From: a virus
Direction: 5' to 3' (one strand)
Length of the DNA stretch: 33,343 nucleotides
IMG/VR virus record: IMGVR_UViG_3300032242_002077
Span: 1-33,343 of that record
This document shows, piece by piece, positions 1 through 7,795 of this stretch. Under the pieces are notes generated by a model. That model was not told the origin of the DNA, ran no database searches, and saw only the letters and a program-made list of their open reading frames with translations. Both the position numbers and the translations under genes were made by a program. How positions within the stretch are numbered: the first letter of the stretch is position 1; each line of letters starts with the position of its first letter.

Positions 1-44
1 AACAACCAGTAGCTTGCTGGTCGTTATCTACTAAGGAGAGAACT

Positions 45-407
45 ATGGCAAAAATACTTAAAGAAGAGCGCCGTTTTCATGTTCAGATCACAAAGAACAC
101 AGAAAAGGGCGGGGCTTGGCTAACTCGGTATAAGATTTACAAAAATGGAGAAGAGTTTGACTTTTATCAAGCACACTCAAACCCATCTGCTGCAAAACGG
201 TGGATTAAAACAATCCTTTTTGAGCTAACTGCGAAAAAAAGCATGAAGTTTAATGTTATTAAAACAGATGAGAATGCAAAACCAATTCTTATTGCTGGTG
301 ATGTTGTTTATAAGGTTGAAGTAGAAGCAAAAGCTGAAGTTGCTGAAACTGAAGTAGTTGCTGAAACCGAAGCTGTTGCTGAAGTTGCTGAAGTAGAAGC
401 TGAATGA
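45..407 (+). CDS. Hypothetical protein with acidic Ala/Glu/Val tail
   Basis: 120-aa protein I do not recognise. Residues 1-90 look like a small folded basic domain (it opens MAKILKEERRFHVQI and has several aromatic residues). From about residue 91 the chain becomes a low-complexity tail of Ala, Glu, Val and Thr built from repeated GCTGAA/GAAGTT-type codons, very acidic and probably extended. The start is preceded by AAGGAGAG at a good distance, so initiation looks strong. It is first of three plus-strand genes, against the minus-strand direction of the rest of the window, and its stop overlaps the next start (ATGA). Function unknown. Confidence 0.75.
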   Translation: MAKILKEERRFHVQITKNTEKGGAWLTRYKIYKNGEEFDFYQAHSNPSAAKRWIKTILFELTAKKSMKFNVIKTDENAKPILIAGDVVYKVEVEAKAEVAETEVVAETEAVAEVAEVEAE

Positions 408-499
408 GTTTTATAGACCCGATTGTTCCTCAACCTGATTGGGGAACTGCAAGCCCAAATATAAACCCTGATGAATGGAGAGAGGAAGAAGATGACTGA
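404..499 (+). CDS. Possible 31-aa microprotein
   Basis: A short open frame starts inside the ATGA at the end of the preceding gene and ends 8 bases into the next one. It encodes 31 residues, Pro-rich at first (MSFIDPIVPQPDWG) and acidic at the end (EWREEEDD). Support is purely contextual: it fills the gap between two plus-strand genes with the overlap style used across the window. No domain can be recognised. It may be a coupling peptide or an accidental frame. Confidence 0.4.
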   Translation: MSFIDPIVPQPDWGTASPNINPDEWREEEDD

Positions 500-719
500 A
501 GGATCAATGAAAGGTTCAGGAATTGACTCAACAGAGATTTCTTTAGATGTAGAGTGCGAAGAATGCAACCACGAATGGGAACAAGACTTTGTTACAGATG
601 ATTGGGGCAACATAGATACTGATGTTGAATGCCCATCTTGTAATAATAAGTTTTCGTTTAGTAGAAGTGAAGATGAAATAGGCGGGGAAGACCCAGAGAG
701 TGATGTTTCTTTTTACTAA
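492..719 (+). CDS. Small acidic zinc-ribbon-like protein
   Basis: 75-aa acidic protein with two cysteine pairs, CEEC and CPSC, about 30 residues apart, the layout of a four-Cys zinc ribbon. I chose ATG 492 over an in-frame ATG at 471 because AGAGGAAG sits just upstream of 492 and the 471 start would run through the preceding small frame. The C-terminus is acidic (SEDEIGGEDPESD). Such ribbons in phages often bind nucleic acid or host polymerase, but no specific role can be assigned. It is the last plus-strand gene before the terminator. Confidence 0.65.
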   Translation: MTEGSMKGSGIDSTEISLDVECEECNHEWEQDFVTDDWGNIDTDVECPSCNNKFSFSRSEDEIGGEDPESDVSFY

Positions 720-735
720 TTTGTTAAACAAAAAT

Positions 736-780
736 GCCCTTAGTAATTAAAAAGGACTGAGAGTCTTTATTACTAAGGGC
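736..780. terminator. Bidirectional intrinsic terminator
   Basis: A perfect 12-bp inverted repeat (GCCCTTAGTAAT at 736-747, ATTACTAAGGGC at 769-780) encloses a further AAGGACT/AGTCTTT pairing. On the plus strand it is followed by GTTTTTTATTTTTATT; on the minus strand the T-rich run complementary to 727-735 follows. It lies exactly between the convergent plus-strand genes and the reductase, so it should stop transcription from both sides. Confidence 0.9.
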
Positions 781-794
781 GTTTTTTATTTTTA

Positions 795-2828
795 TTAGCT
801 GTCTTTAATTAACTTTATTTCACAAGAGTCTGTAGTGCAATAAGATTCCCCAATAGCATCATACGCCATACCAGCATACACGCCCGAAAAATCAATAGGA
901 AAGAGAGTCTTTGTAGCCTCTTCATACTCTTCTTCAGTAATTTGTGTGTATGGCATCTGTGGGTAAACGGCATTTCCTGTGGGCAAAAAAGAAACAGTTT
1001 TTAATTTTCCATCATAACGATGAAGAACATTTTTTACTTCATCGCTTTCAGTTTCAGGATTAAAAGAGACTGTTACAGAAACTGAATTGTCTGACCACTC
1101 CCATTGAGCTGTCGCAGCTAAATCAATTTTGTCATGTATAGAAACTTCTTTCTCAGAACGAAGAGCATCTGACTTAACAGGAAAGAACACAACAGAAGTA
1201 CCCTGTGGGTCTTCACTTGCTGGTTCTACTCTATATTGAGCCATTTTAAAGAGAGGAAGCATTGGGTCAGAGTTACGAAATCGAATAGCGCGTAGAAAGA
1301 ACTTGCCTCCAACAGGCCAATGAACTCCAGGAGATTCACCTGCAAGGATAGAGACTGTTCCTGAAGGTTTAACTGTGGTCATTTTTATTGACTCACGAAT
1401 ACAAAGCCATTCAGAATAACTTTTATCGTAATCTTTTAAAAGATTATAGCCAGCATCAAGCCACTCAGCAAGAACAGGCATACCATTGTTATCTGCAAAG
1501 TTAGCAACACCTGATACTGATGTACCAATACGGCGGTTACGTTGCATGATGGCGTTAGTGTCTGCCCAATGAGTAGGCATTAAAGTAACAGTCTTTGCAT
1601 AAAGATATGCAAATTTGAGAGTACGTTTAAAATCTTCAAGATTTTCATGGCGATTAAGGTAAGTCTCAACCAGTGTGCAACACTCATAAGACTCTAGTGA
1701 TTGTTCAGCGCATGGGTTATAACCCATAACTCTCCAATCTTTATTGTTTACTCCATCTTTAAGACGCCCATATTTGCGAGAGACATCCATCCAAATAACT
1801 CCTGGTTCACCATTGCGGGTAATGCCATCAATAATTCCATCGAGATTTTGTCCTACCGATACCTCAACAGAGTTATTAGACATCCATGCCCAACCTGGAG
1901 AAGCTGGATCATAAGAATTGCGAGCAGGAAACTTTTCAGGGTTTTTAAGGTTTAAGAAATCCTGATCGTCAATACGACCCATAAGAAGCTCAGCAGAACG
2001 GCGAACATTTCCGCTAACAACACAAACTCCAATTAAGTTGCCAATATCTGCAATATCTACACGAGTTAGTTTTTCACCGTCACGACCTTCAAAAATACTA
2101 CGAATATAGTTGTGAAGTTTAATTAAAGGCCCTGATCCTGCGGCTGTTCCGCCAAAGGTTTTAATCGGGGCACCTTCAGGTCTAATCTGCCCGTAGTCGA
2201 AATCAGGTATCTTCGTATCTGGCTTAAGGTAGCTATTGATGAGGGAGGCTGTTGATTCAACCCATCCTTCTCTAGTATCTGGGATTTCATAGGTGGAACT
2301 GTCTTTTTCTGGTGCATAGATTTTAAACTCCTTATCTGCCCCTTTGTCATCAAATCCAACGCCCACTCCGAGCATAGACGCTTCCATAAGAAAAGCAAAA
2401 GGTTTAGCAGGGTCATTCTTTGTCATAGAACTGGTAGAAACAAACGCGCAATTTTGTAAAGCAGCAGAATTGCGCTGAACATTTACAATATCAGTGCCCA
2501 TAACCCATAGTCCGCGTCCTGGTGGAGTCCACTTTAGATTCCATAAACGGTCAAAAGCCTCTTTAGCTGAAGCTGCTGCTTTGGAGTCTGACCAAGGTAA
2601 GCGTTGGCTTTTAGCATGGTCTTTTTGTATGGAATACATGCCGTTAATAACACGTTCGCATACATCTGTCCATGTTTCTTTAGTCCCATCCTCCTTTATT
2701 CGAGAATAGGTACGCAAAAAAGTAATTTCTCCTACTGAATTGCCCGCCGCATCTTGATAACCCCAAGGGACTTTTTGCTTGTGATACCCAGTAAGGAAAT
2801 CTTCTGTTAAACGAAACGACAGAGCCAT
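795..2828 (-). CDS. nrdJ: Class II (adenosylcobalamin-dependent) ribonucleoside-triphosphate reductase
   Basis: 677-aa monomeric reductase that converts ribonucleoside triphosphates to deoxy forms using adenosylcobalamin to make the thiyl radical. Numbered from ATG 2828: the N-terminal redox Cys is in NCAFVST (about C127), the radical Cys and Glu are in NPCAEQ (C373, E375), the partner redox Cys is in YECCTL (C383/384), and the C-terminal shuttle pair is CTTDSC (C664/C669). The segment VSGNVRRSAELLMG is also typical. Length and motif order match Lactobacillus-type RTPR rather than the dimeric class II enzymes. A longer TTG start at 2855 is possible, but AGAAAG nine bases before ATG 2828 favours the shorter form. 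No intein is seen. It supplies dNTPs for the replication module upstream on this strand. Confidence 0.96.
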   Translation of the reverse strand: MALSFRLTEDFLTGYHKQKVPWGYQDAAGNSVGEITFLRTYSRIKEDGTKETWTDVCERVINGMYSIQKDHAKSQRLPWSDSKAAASAKEAFDRLWNLKWTPPGRGLWVMGTDIVNVQRNSAALQNCAFVSTSSMTKNDPAKPFAFLMEASMLGVGVGFDDKGADKEFKIYAPEKDSSTYEIPDTREGWVESTASLINSYLKPDTKIPDFDYGQIRPEGAPIKTFGGTAAGSGPLIKLHNYIRSIFEGRDGEKLTRVDIADIGNLIGVCVVSGNVRRSAELLMGRIDDQDFLNLKNPEKFPARNSYDPASPGWAWMSNNSVEVSVGQNLDGIIDGITRNGEPGVIWMDVSRKYGRLKDGVNNKDWRVMGYNPCAEQSLESYECCTLVETYLNRHENLEDFKRTLKFAYLYAKTVTLMPTHWADTNAIMQRNRRIGTSVSGVANFADNNGMPVLAEWLDAGYNLLKDYDKSYSEWLCIRESIKMTTVKPSGTVSILAGESPGVHWPVGGKFFLRAIRFRNSDPMLPLFKMAQYRVEPASEDPQGTSVVFFPVKSDALRSEKEVSIHDKIDLAATAQWEWSDNSVSVTVSFNPETESDEVKNVLHRYDGKLKTVSFLPTGNAVYPQMPYTQITEEEYEEATKTLFPIDFSGVYAGMAYDAIGESYCTTDSCEIKLIKDS

Positions 2829-2979
2829 TGTTACCAACTTTCTATATAAATACAAAACCCCTCGACTGAGGGAACGATTAGTGTAGCTAGGCGTTACAGT
2901 ACATTACACAGTAAGCATTTGTCATTTAAGGAAAGTGCTATGTTTCACACCTTAATTACAATTACTTATGCGATAACTT
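2829..2979 (-). promoter_or_regulatory. Reductase leader region
   Basis: 151-base gap between the stop of the 485-aa gene and the reductase ATG, one of the longest non-coding stretches in the window. Read on the minus strand it holds TGACAA, then two TACTGT copies 12 bases apart (a weak -35/-10 possibility with 17-base spacing to the second), then a 5-bp hairpin CCCTC-AGTC-GAGGG (2859-2872) followed by GTTTTG, then the ribosome site. Reductase transcription may restart here. No cobalamin riboswitch core is apparent. Confidence 0.35.
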
Positions 2980-4437
2980 CTATTTACCTTCTGTAAGGTC
3001 TGTAATGATTTTGGTGGTTTCATTTTCTGTTAAACCTCCGTTAGGAAGCTCTTTAAGTGCCTGAGCTCGATCACCAAAAATGTTAGAAAGCACTCCCATT
3101 GAAGCGCCTTTACCTTCTACTGTCATCTTAATAAACGATGTAGAATCGTCCAACTCTTTAACAGTTTTAATTAATTTAAATAACCTGTCAATTTCTTGAG
3201 AAACATTTGGATCAGCATATCCACCGTTCATTTCCTCAGTAAAACGCATAAAAGCAACGCGTTGTCCTTGCATTTCAACAATCGCATTAATTAAACTCTT
3301 AAGTTGATCTTTAGTCTTTACCTCAACTGGAAGGTTAAATGCACACATACTTTGAGGTTTAAAAGCGGGACAATTAGCAGCAACAAAACAAGTATCGCAC
3401 TGTCTCAATGATGTTGCTTGTGACTTAATAATAGGTATATCTTTAATGGTTCCATCATCTTCAACTACGGTATCTATGGTGTACCCAAATACGGGTAAAT
3501 TGATCATTTCAGACGGATTTCTGGGCTCAACTTTCCGCATGTTTACCCCACTGTTATCGTTACGGGGAATAGCTGTTTCCCCACTTTCCCCCACATCTCT
3601 CCCCTCACTGTTATCGGATAACTCTAAACCACCCATATTAAGTCTCATTTCAAATTGTTCGTAAGACCACACTGCTAAACGACATACTTCTTGTGGGTCA
3701 TCTTCCATAATTAAGTCATAATCGAGCCCAGCTTTTTCATAAATGTGCCTGTAACGAGTACGGGCTTGTTCTTTCATTTTCTTGTTATATCGAACTAGAC
3801 GCTGACCATCCCAAACAATTGTCTCACCATGAAGCATCGGTGCAAGCCAAGAAAGGGTGCTGGCAGACTCTACCTTGACCTGTCGTAGGTTGTCTGGCTT
3901 AGCTGTGTTAATGGCGTGAAAGCGGGTACCGCGGGCGCTCATACCCTTTGTGAGGGCTGCTAACTGGGTTTCGTGCTCAATATCGTCCCCAAGTAGTCCT
4001 ATATCCAAATAGGTCTCAGACATCTTCTTAAGGCTATTTAAGCCCATTTGTGACTGCCATACGGGTTGGAACTTAGAAGGCGGAACTTCAGACCAACAGC
4101 TTTTACGCTGTTGTTCAATAAAGTCTGGTGTTAGCTTGGCATGAACCACTTCGTTAAACCATGTAACACGGTCTATATTATTGGCAATAAACTCTTCATA
4201 CAAAGCGCAAAACTCTTCTAATTCCGTTTCTTTCATATTTTCTGTTTTGGGTAGTCCAGCGTGAGCATAAATATAGACATCATCTGAAAAACGGTCAGAA
4301 AGTAAATAGGGCATGGTTTTTGGCAAACCACGGCGCATAAGACGATAGAAACTAACCCCAACGTGATTGGCAGTAGTAGTCTCTAATAAAGTTCTGTTAG
4401 ACCCTACTTCAGCACCTAAATAAATAATATGTGTCAT
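2980..4437 (-). CDS. Conserved phage protein, possible TGT/DpdA-like TIM barrel plus Cys-rich C-terminal region
   Basis: 485 aa, apparently two parts. Residues 1-270 show alternating strands and helices as in a TIM barrel: YLLSDRF, VYIYAHAG, IDRVTWFN, DIGLLGDD, then TRFHAINTAKPDNLRQV followed by VESASTLSW and HGETIVWDG. The last block resembles the late barrel strands of tRNA-guanine-transglycosylase/DpdA-type proteins, which exchange guanine for a deazaguanine. This is fold-level inference only. After a polar linker (about 280-310), residues 345-375 carry CDTCF, NCPAF and MCAF, a likely metal site, followed by a helical tail. Its start overlaps the stop of the HAD-like gene (ATGA). No deazaguanine biosynthesis genes are in this window. 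Confidence 0.75.
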   Translation of the reverse strand: MTHIIYLGAEVGSNRTLLETTTANHVGVSFYRLMRRGLPKTMPYLLSDRFSDDVYIYAHAGLPKTENMKETELEEFCALYEEFIANNIDRVTWFNEVVHAKLTPDFIEQQRKSCWSEVPPSKFQPVWQSQMGLNSLKKMSETYLDIGLLGDDIEHETQLAALTKGMSARGTRFHAINTAKPDNLRQVKVESASTLSWLAPMLHGETIVWDGQRLVRYNKKMKEQARTRYRHIYEKAGLDYDLIMEDDPQEVCRLAVWSYEQFEMRLNMGGLELSDNSEGRDVGESGETAIPRNDNSGVNMRKVEPRNPSEMINLPVFGYTIDTVVEDDGTIKDIPIIKSQATSLRQCDTCFVAANCPAFKPQSMCAFNLPVEVKTKDQLKSLINAIVEMQGQRVAFMRFTEEMNGGYADPNVSQEIDRLFKLIKTVKELDDSTSFIKMTVEGKGASMGVLSNIFGDRAQALKELPNGGLTENETTKIITDLTEGK

Positions 4438-4889
4438 GCCCTAGGGTCTTCTTTAATCATTTCAATTTGCTTATCCATTTCGGCTGTAATTTCTGCCCAA
4501 CTTTTTTGCCCCTGTCTCCCATCTGGGCGAAATTCTGGGCGCAAATATGTAGGATGAAGAAATAATAAAGTATCTAACCCTTCTTGCAAAAGTTTAGTTG
4601 CCAAATCGGTGTCAGCAGTCACTACCACTTCAACTTTACCTTGTGAACGACAGTATTTAACTTGTTCTAAATCAAAATCGTCAATAACTCCAGGAACATT
4701 GCGGTCAAAAAGGTCATCAATTTTGTTAATTTTATGTTCTAATAACCAACGATGGGTTTTTTCTTTGTTATCGGTAAGCAAAATTACACGAATGTCTTCG
4801 TTAAACATTCTGTATAAAGCAAGTCCTTGATAAATAGGGCTGCCTGTATCGGAGCGCATAACCCCATCAACAAACATAACTACTGCCAT
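4434..4889 (-). CDS. HAD-like (nucleotidase/phosphatase-type) protein
   Basis: 151-aa protein with a Rossmann-like pattern suggesting the haloacid dehalogenase superfamily. A hydrophobic strand ends in an acidic motif-I-like segment, VMFVDGVMR (residues 4-12). A second strand, VILLTDN (about 35-41), ends in the Thr expected of motif II, and acidic VVVTADTDLA (about 88-97) follows. Motif I has only one Asp where active enzymes usually show DxD, so catalysis is uncertain and a non-catalytic relative is possible. Substrate would be a nucleotide or phosphorylated end. It overlaps the 485-aa gene by 4 bases and follows the nucleotidyltransferase gene. Confidence 0.6.
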   Translation of the reverse strand: MAVVMFVDGVMRSDTGSPIYQGLALYRMFNEDIRVILLTDNKEKTHRWLLEHKINKIDDLFDRNVPGVIDDFDLEQVKYCRSQGKVEVVVTADTDLATKLLQEGLDTLLFLHPTYLRPEFRPDGRQGQKSWAEITAEMDKQIEMIKEDPRA

Positions 4890-4911
4890 TTTATTCTCCG
4901 ATTAATTGTAA

Positions 4912-5841
4912 TTACTTGCGTGTAATTGCCCTACGAATAAGGAGTTTAGCATCGGGCAACTCCATACCATAGGTCTGTGATTCAAATTCTTGACGTGTCT
5001 GGGTTGAAAGTTCTTTTAATTCTTTAAGGGCTTGTACTGTTCCTTCTTGTTTACCAGCCTGCCAACGATAATTAAAATAATCAGCATAACCTTGTCCATT
5101 TGGGCTAAAAGCGTAGCTTCTTCCTTTGTGAATGTCATCGAACAAAGCAGCCCCTTGTTCTACAGCAAGTTTTAAAGCTGCCTCAGCGTTAATACGTGCG
5201 GCGGCGGTTGTTGCTGTACCAATATTGGCAAGGGCATTAGAATAACGTTCTAAAATTTCAACAGCCATTGACTTGTCTCGAACTACTTTACGTTCCCAAT
5301 CTTTTTGAATAGTTATGTTTGGTTCGTTAGGTTCTACTGTCCAATCGTCATCTGTCAAAGAATACGCAGCGTAAGGTTTAATGGTGCGAATGTCTGAAGC
5401 CACATTGACGTAAAAAGTAAGTTCAAAAGACCCCAAAAAATTAGCTGTTGTAGGCCACAATTCATTGCGGAAATCGTCATTAAACATGGACGCTATCTCT
5501 TGATCGCTCAATCCCTTATATTCGGGGTTAGAACGACGAAAGGCAACGTAATCAACGCCAACTAAACAGTCAAGGTCTCCTGGTGTGCGATTGGCTGCCC
5601 ATTGGTAACTAACGCCAGACCCAGCTAGCCAAGCATGGGTATATGCTTCAGGATTATAATAATGGCGGTGTAAATGCTCAAATAACATGCTAAGGATATT
5701 GTTACGAACAGCACCATTGAGCTTTTGACCTACAAATAAACGAGGGTCTAATCCCGCTGAAGGTTTGCTAAAGTATGAAGTCTCTGAAGGCTCTAAGGTC
5801 ACAGGCGCCGCTTTTTTTGCAAGGGCGTCATAATAGCTCAT
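4912..5841 (-). CDS. Nucleotidyltransferase-fold protein
   Basis: 309 aa. The central signature is AWLAGSGVSYQW followed by RTPGDLDCLVGVDY (residues 70-98), which matches the nucleotidyltransferase pattern of Gly-Ser followed by DxD (D89, D91) that holds two metal ions. A further acidic residue in FELTFYVN (about 143) could be the third ligand. The C-terminal third is helical and Ala/Glu-rich. Family members transfer NMP to RNA, protein or small molecules; the substrate here cannot be read from sequence. The ATG at 5841 has only a weak ribosome site. It neighbours the HAD-like and TIM-barrel-like genes, which may work with it. Confidence 0.7.
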   Translation of the reverse strand: MSYYDALAKKAAPVTLEPSETSYFSKPSAGLDPRLFVGQKLNGAVRNNILSMLFEHLHRHYYNPEAYTHAWLAGSGVSYQWAANRTPGDLDCLVGVDYVAFRRSNPEYKGLSDQEIASMFNDDFRNELWPTTANFLGSFELTFYVNVASDIRTIKPYAAYSLTDDDWTVEPNEPNITIQKDWERKVVRDKSMAVEILERYSNALANIGTATTAAARINAEAALKLAVEQGAALFDDIHKGRSYAFSPNGQGYADYFNYRWQAGKQEGTVQALKELKELSTQTRQEFESQTYGMELPDAKLLIRRAITRK

Positions 5842-5856
5842 TACGACAGTATAACC

Positions 5857-6099
5857 CTAATCGCCTTCTTCTTCTTCATCTAATATGCTTAAATCGGGTA
5901 CATTCATAAACCATCCAGGATATGTTCCTGGATCACTAATTAAGGTTAAACAAATATCAACAGGAAAACCAGCTTTACGAAGCGATCTGTACAACTCGTT
6001 TAATTGAATAGCATGGACATCTAAAGGCGAAAGTTCTTCATCACGAACTTTTTTGACAACTGTCTTTTTCCCTGCGGGTTTTTTACGAGGAGTTGCCAT
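5857..6099 (-). CDS. Hypothetical small protein, basic N-terminus and acidic C-terminus
   Basis: 80 aa, unrecognised. It begins with a Lys/Arg-rich stretch (MATPRKKPAGKKTVVKKVR), continues with a helical amphipathic region, has a hydrophobic segment PVDICLTLISDPGTYPGWF and ends in DEEEEGD. A strong AAGGGG ribosome site precedes ATG 6099. Its polarised charge suggests a small adaptor or nucleic-acid-associated protein, but nothing specific. Confidence 0.7.
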   Translation of the reverse strand: MATPRKKPAGKKTVVKKVRDEELSPLDVHAIQLNELYRSLRKAGFPVDICLTLISDPGTYPGWFMNVPDLSILDEEEEGD

Positions 6100-6119
6100 G
6101 TTTGCCCCTTACTGTGTAT

Positions 6120-6452
6120 CTACAGTATACCTTTATTTGATAAAGTTTTACGGATTGAACTAGAAACTTTATTTGATTCAGAGGCGTTGTTTTCGGCCAT
6201 TTTATCTAAAATTAACCCAACAAGGTCGTTATTTCGCATTACCTCAAGTATTTCTGAACATCCACGTTTTAAATCAATTGCGGTGGCTACGCGAGTGGCC
6301 GTTAGGTTTGCTTTAAGGTCTACAGTAGCAAAATGTGAACCATCTTTGCGTTGTGCAATAATAAAAATAGTTTCAACTTCTACAGGTTTTAACGCCTCAG
6401 TTTCTGCAGGAGTATGGTCAACGGTTTCATTTTGTACAAGTTCTTCTGACAT
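6120..6452 (-). CDS. Hypothetical protein
   Basis: 110 aa, unrecognised. Residues 20-65 form a probable alpha/beta unit (VETIFIIAQRKDGSHFATVDL, then LTATRVATAIDLKRGC), followed by a helical segment and a polar Ser/Asn-rich C-terminus. It looks like a compact soluble domain. Its ATG shares a base with the stop of the 188-aa gene (TAATG), so translation is probably coupled. Confidence 0.7.
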   Translation of the reverse strand: MSEELVQNETVDHTPAETEALKPVEVETIFIIAQRKDGSHFATVDLKANLTATRVATAIDLKRGCSEILEVMRNNDLVGLILDKMAENNASESNKVSSSIRKTLSNKGIL

Positions 6453-7018
6453 TATTCGTATAAACCTTTCTTCTTAAAAGCTTTTTCTTGAACTTTAGAT
6501 TTAATAGGGCAGTAATCGCACAGGTACACTTTTGGCCCTTTGTTTTCTAATTCTAAACCAAGTTCTTTACGTTCTGCCGCCGTGTCTGCCTTAATAAGTT
6601 TTTTATCACTTTTGTAATCCGCACAATCTTTTGTTTGATTGTGCTCCCTAATCCAACAGTTCATAGCATCAGAGTGAAAGTTTTTTACCATAGCGTAAGC
6701 ATTAGTACCAAAAATATCAAGCCCCTCCGCCCCCTCTTTAAGTTGGCGTTCAATATCGGCTTTTACTTTAGGTATAACCCAAAAACGTGTAGGAAAACGT
6801 ATAGTCATAAAGTCTTCACGAGTGCACTTCCCATTAACATGAGGGTCTGTAAAGAATTTAAGGGTCAAATCGTATTCTGCGGTGTTTTCTCCACCTTCAG
6901 GGCCATCGTAATCTGGAACTTCTTCTAAAGTACGACAACGAGTGCATTTGAGGACACGCATATGCGGTTCATTAGGGTCAATGTTTGCCTGTTTAAACCG
7001 CGATAAATCCATCACCAT
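6452..7018 (-). CDS. Conserved hypothetical protein with flanking Cys pairs
   Basis: 188 aa. A CTRC pair lies near the N-terminus (residues 25-28) and a CDYC pair near the C-terminus (about 172-175), with single cysteines in between (GKCTRED, MNCWIRE, KDCADY). The end pairs could together hold a zinc ion or an Fe-S cluster. The middle contains RFPTRFWVIPKVKADIERQ, which looks like a strand-helix unit. AGGAG at five bases sets ATG 7018. Its role is unknown; it leads the group with the nucleotidyltransferase and HAD-like genes. Confidence 0.7.
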   Translation of the reverse strand: MVMDLSRFKQANIDPNEPHMRVLKCTRCRTLEEVPDYDGPEGGENTAEYDLTLKFFTDPHVNGKCTREDFMTIRFPTRFWVIPKVKADIERQLKEGAEGLDIFGTNAYAMVKNFHSDAMNCWIREHNQTKDCADYKSDKKLIKADTAAERKELGLELENKGPKVYLCDYCPIKSKVQEKAFKKKGLYE

Positions 7019-7054
7019 TGTTGCTCCTAATTTTAGACCAAAATACTACCACAA

Positions 7055-7573
7055 TTAATTTTTCTTTTGACGTGCCTTTGCAGCTGCTATACGTGCGTTA
7101 TTTTCTGCAATGGCTTTCTTTTTACGTTCTTCTCTAGCTCTTAAGTTATCGGAGTAAGTGTCAGAAGTTTTAGAAGGTGTTTCGGATGATGTTTCAAAAT
7201 CAGAATCATTTGGAGTTGAAGGTGCTTCTTCCGATCTTTGTTGTCTTTTAGCCTTTAATTCAGCAATTGCTTTTGTTTGCGCTTCTTGAGCTGCGGGGTC
7301 ACTTCGCCTTCTAAGAGCACGACGAGCGCCAAGACCTTCACCTTGTTTTTCTAAATCATGTTCTTCTAAAGTTTTTCCACCAGCAAAACGCGATGCTGGA
7401 AAAGCAATATGGCCTTTAGGCGCTCTACGCACGTTTTCATTAATGTATTCACCAGTGGTGTCATCTTGCCGCAAAGCACCAGAATGAATAGGGTTATTAA
7501 AATCAAGTTTTTCTAACCGAAAAGTTCGTGCTTCATCTCCAGAACGATCTGGAGGAGTTGTAGCTTCAGTCAT
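7055..7573 (-). CDS. Disordered, highly charged small-island protein
   Basis: 172 aa from ATG 7573. I prefer this start to an upstream one at 7681 because it makes the ATGACTGA overlap with the stop of the preceding gene and the extra 36 residues would run entirely inside that gene. The first half is polar with segments such as FRLEKLDFNNPIHSGALR. From about residue 90 it is dominated by Arg, Lys, Glu, Ala and Ser/Thr, including ARRALRRRSD and a C-terminal basic helix rich in Ala-Lys-Arg. It is probably largely disordered or coiled-coil. No family recognised. Confidence 0.65.
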   Translation of the reverse strand: MTEATTPPDRSGDEARTFRLEKLDFNNPIHSGALRQDDTTGEYINENVRRAPKGHIAFPASRFAGGKTLEEHDLEKQGEGLGARRALRRRSDPAAQEAQTKAIAELKAKRQQRSEEAPSTPNDSDFETSSETPSKTSDTYSDNLRAREERKKKAIAENNARIAAAKARQKKN

Positions 7574-7793
7574 TTTTTGTTTTTCTTGGCGCCATAGGTG
7601 TGCCGTCACTGTGACGAGGTTTTGCCTCTGGGTCTCCAGCAATCCAACGGCGACGTTCTTTTTGTTCTGGGCTATCCCCAAGGTTGTCAGCAGATGCTCG
7701 CAATAGACCTAACATGGTCTCTTTATGCGCTGCTGCAGACGCTACATCGGTTTTAATTTGACGACGTGCGTCTAGTTCTTTACGGATGCCCAT
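7566..7793 (-). CDS. Hypothetical small charged protein
   Basis: 75 aa, unrecognised. The N-terminal 35 residues look helical (MGIRKELDARRQIKTDVASA); the rest is polar and basic with ERRRWIAGDPEAKPRH and a Lys/Arg-rich end. ATG 7793 has GAGGT just upstream. It sits two bases after the stop of the 68-aa gene and overlaps the next gene by 8 bases, so it is one link in a coupled chain of tiny genes. Confidence 0.65.
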   Translation of the reverse strand: MGIRKELDARRQIKTDVASAAAHKETMLGLLRASADNLGDSPEQKERRRWIAGDPEAKPRHSDGTPMAPRKTKND

Positions 7794-7795
7794 GA

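Noticed and set aside
308-613. 101-aa minus-strand frame
   Set aside because: It mirrors the acidic repeat tail of the plus-strand gene, giving a Ser/Thr/Ala-rich artefact.
2829-2855. TTG start nine codons before the reductase ATG
   Set aside because: The ribosome-site-like AGAAAG lies downstream of it and fits ATG 2828.
2829-2979. Cobalamin riboswitch ahead of the class II reductase
   Set aside because: The gap is short and I see no B12-box or multi-stem core; only a 5-bp hairpin.
4434-4889. Fully active HAD phosphatase
   Set aside because: Motif I shows a single Asp rather than DxD, so I kept only HAD-like.
7574-7681. Longer N-terminus for the 172-aa island protein
   Set aside because: The extra codons run wholly inside the neighbouring gene and lose the ATGACTGA junction.
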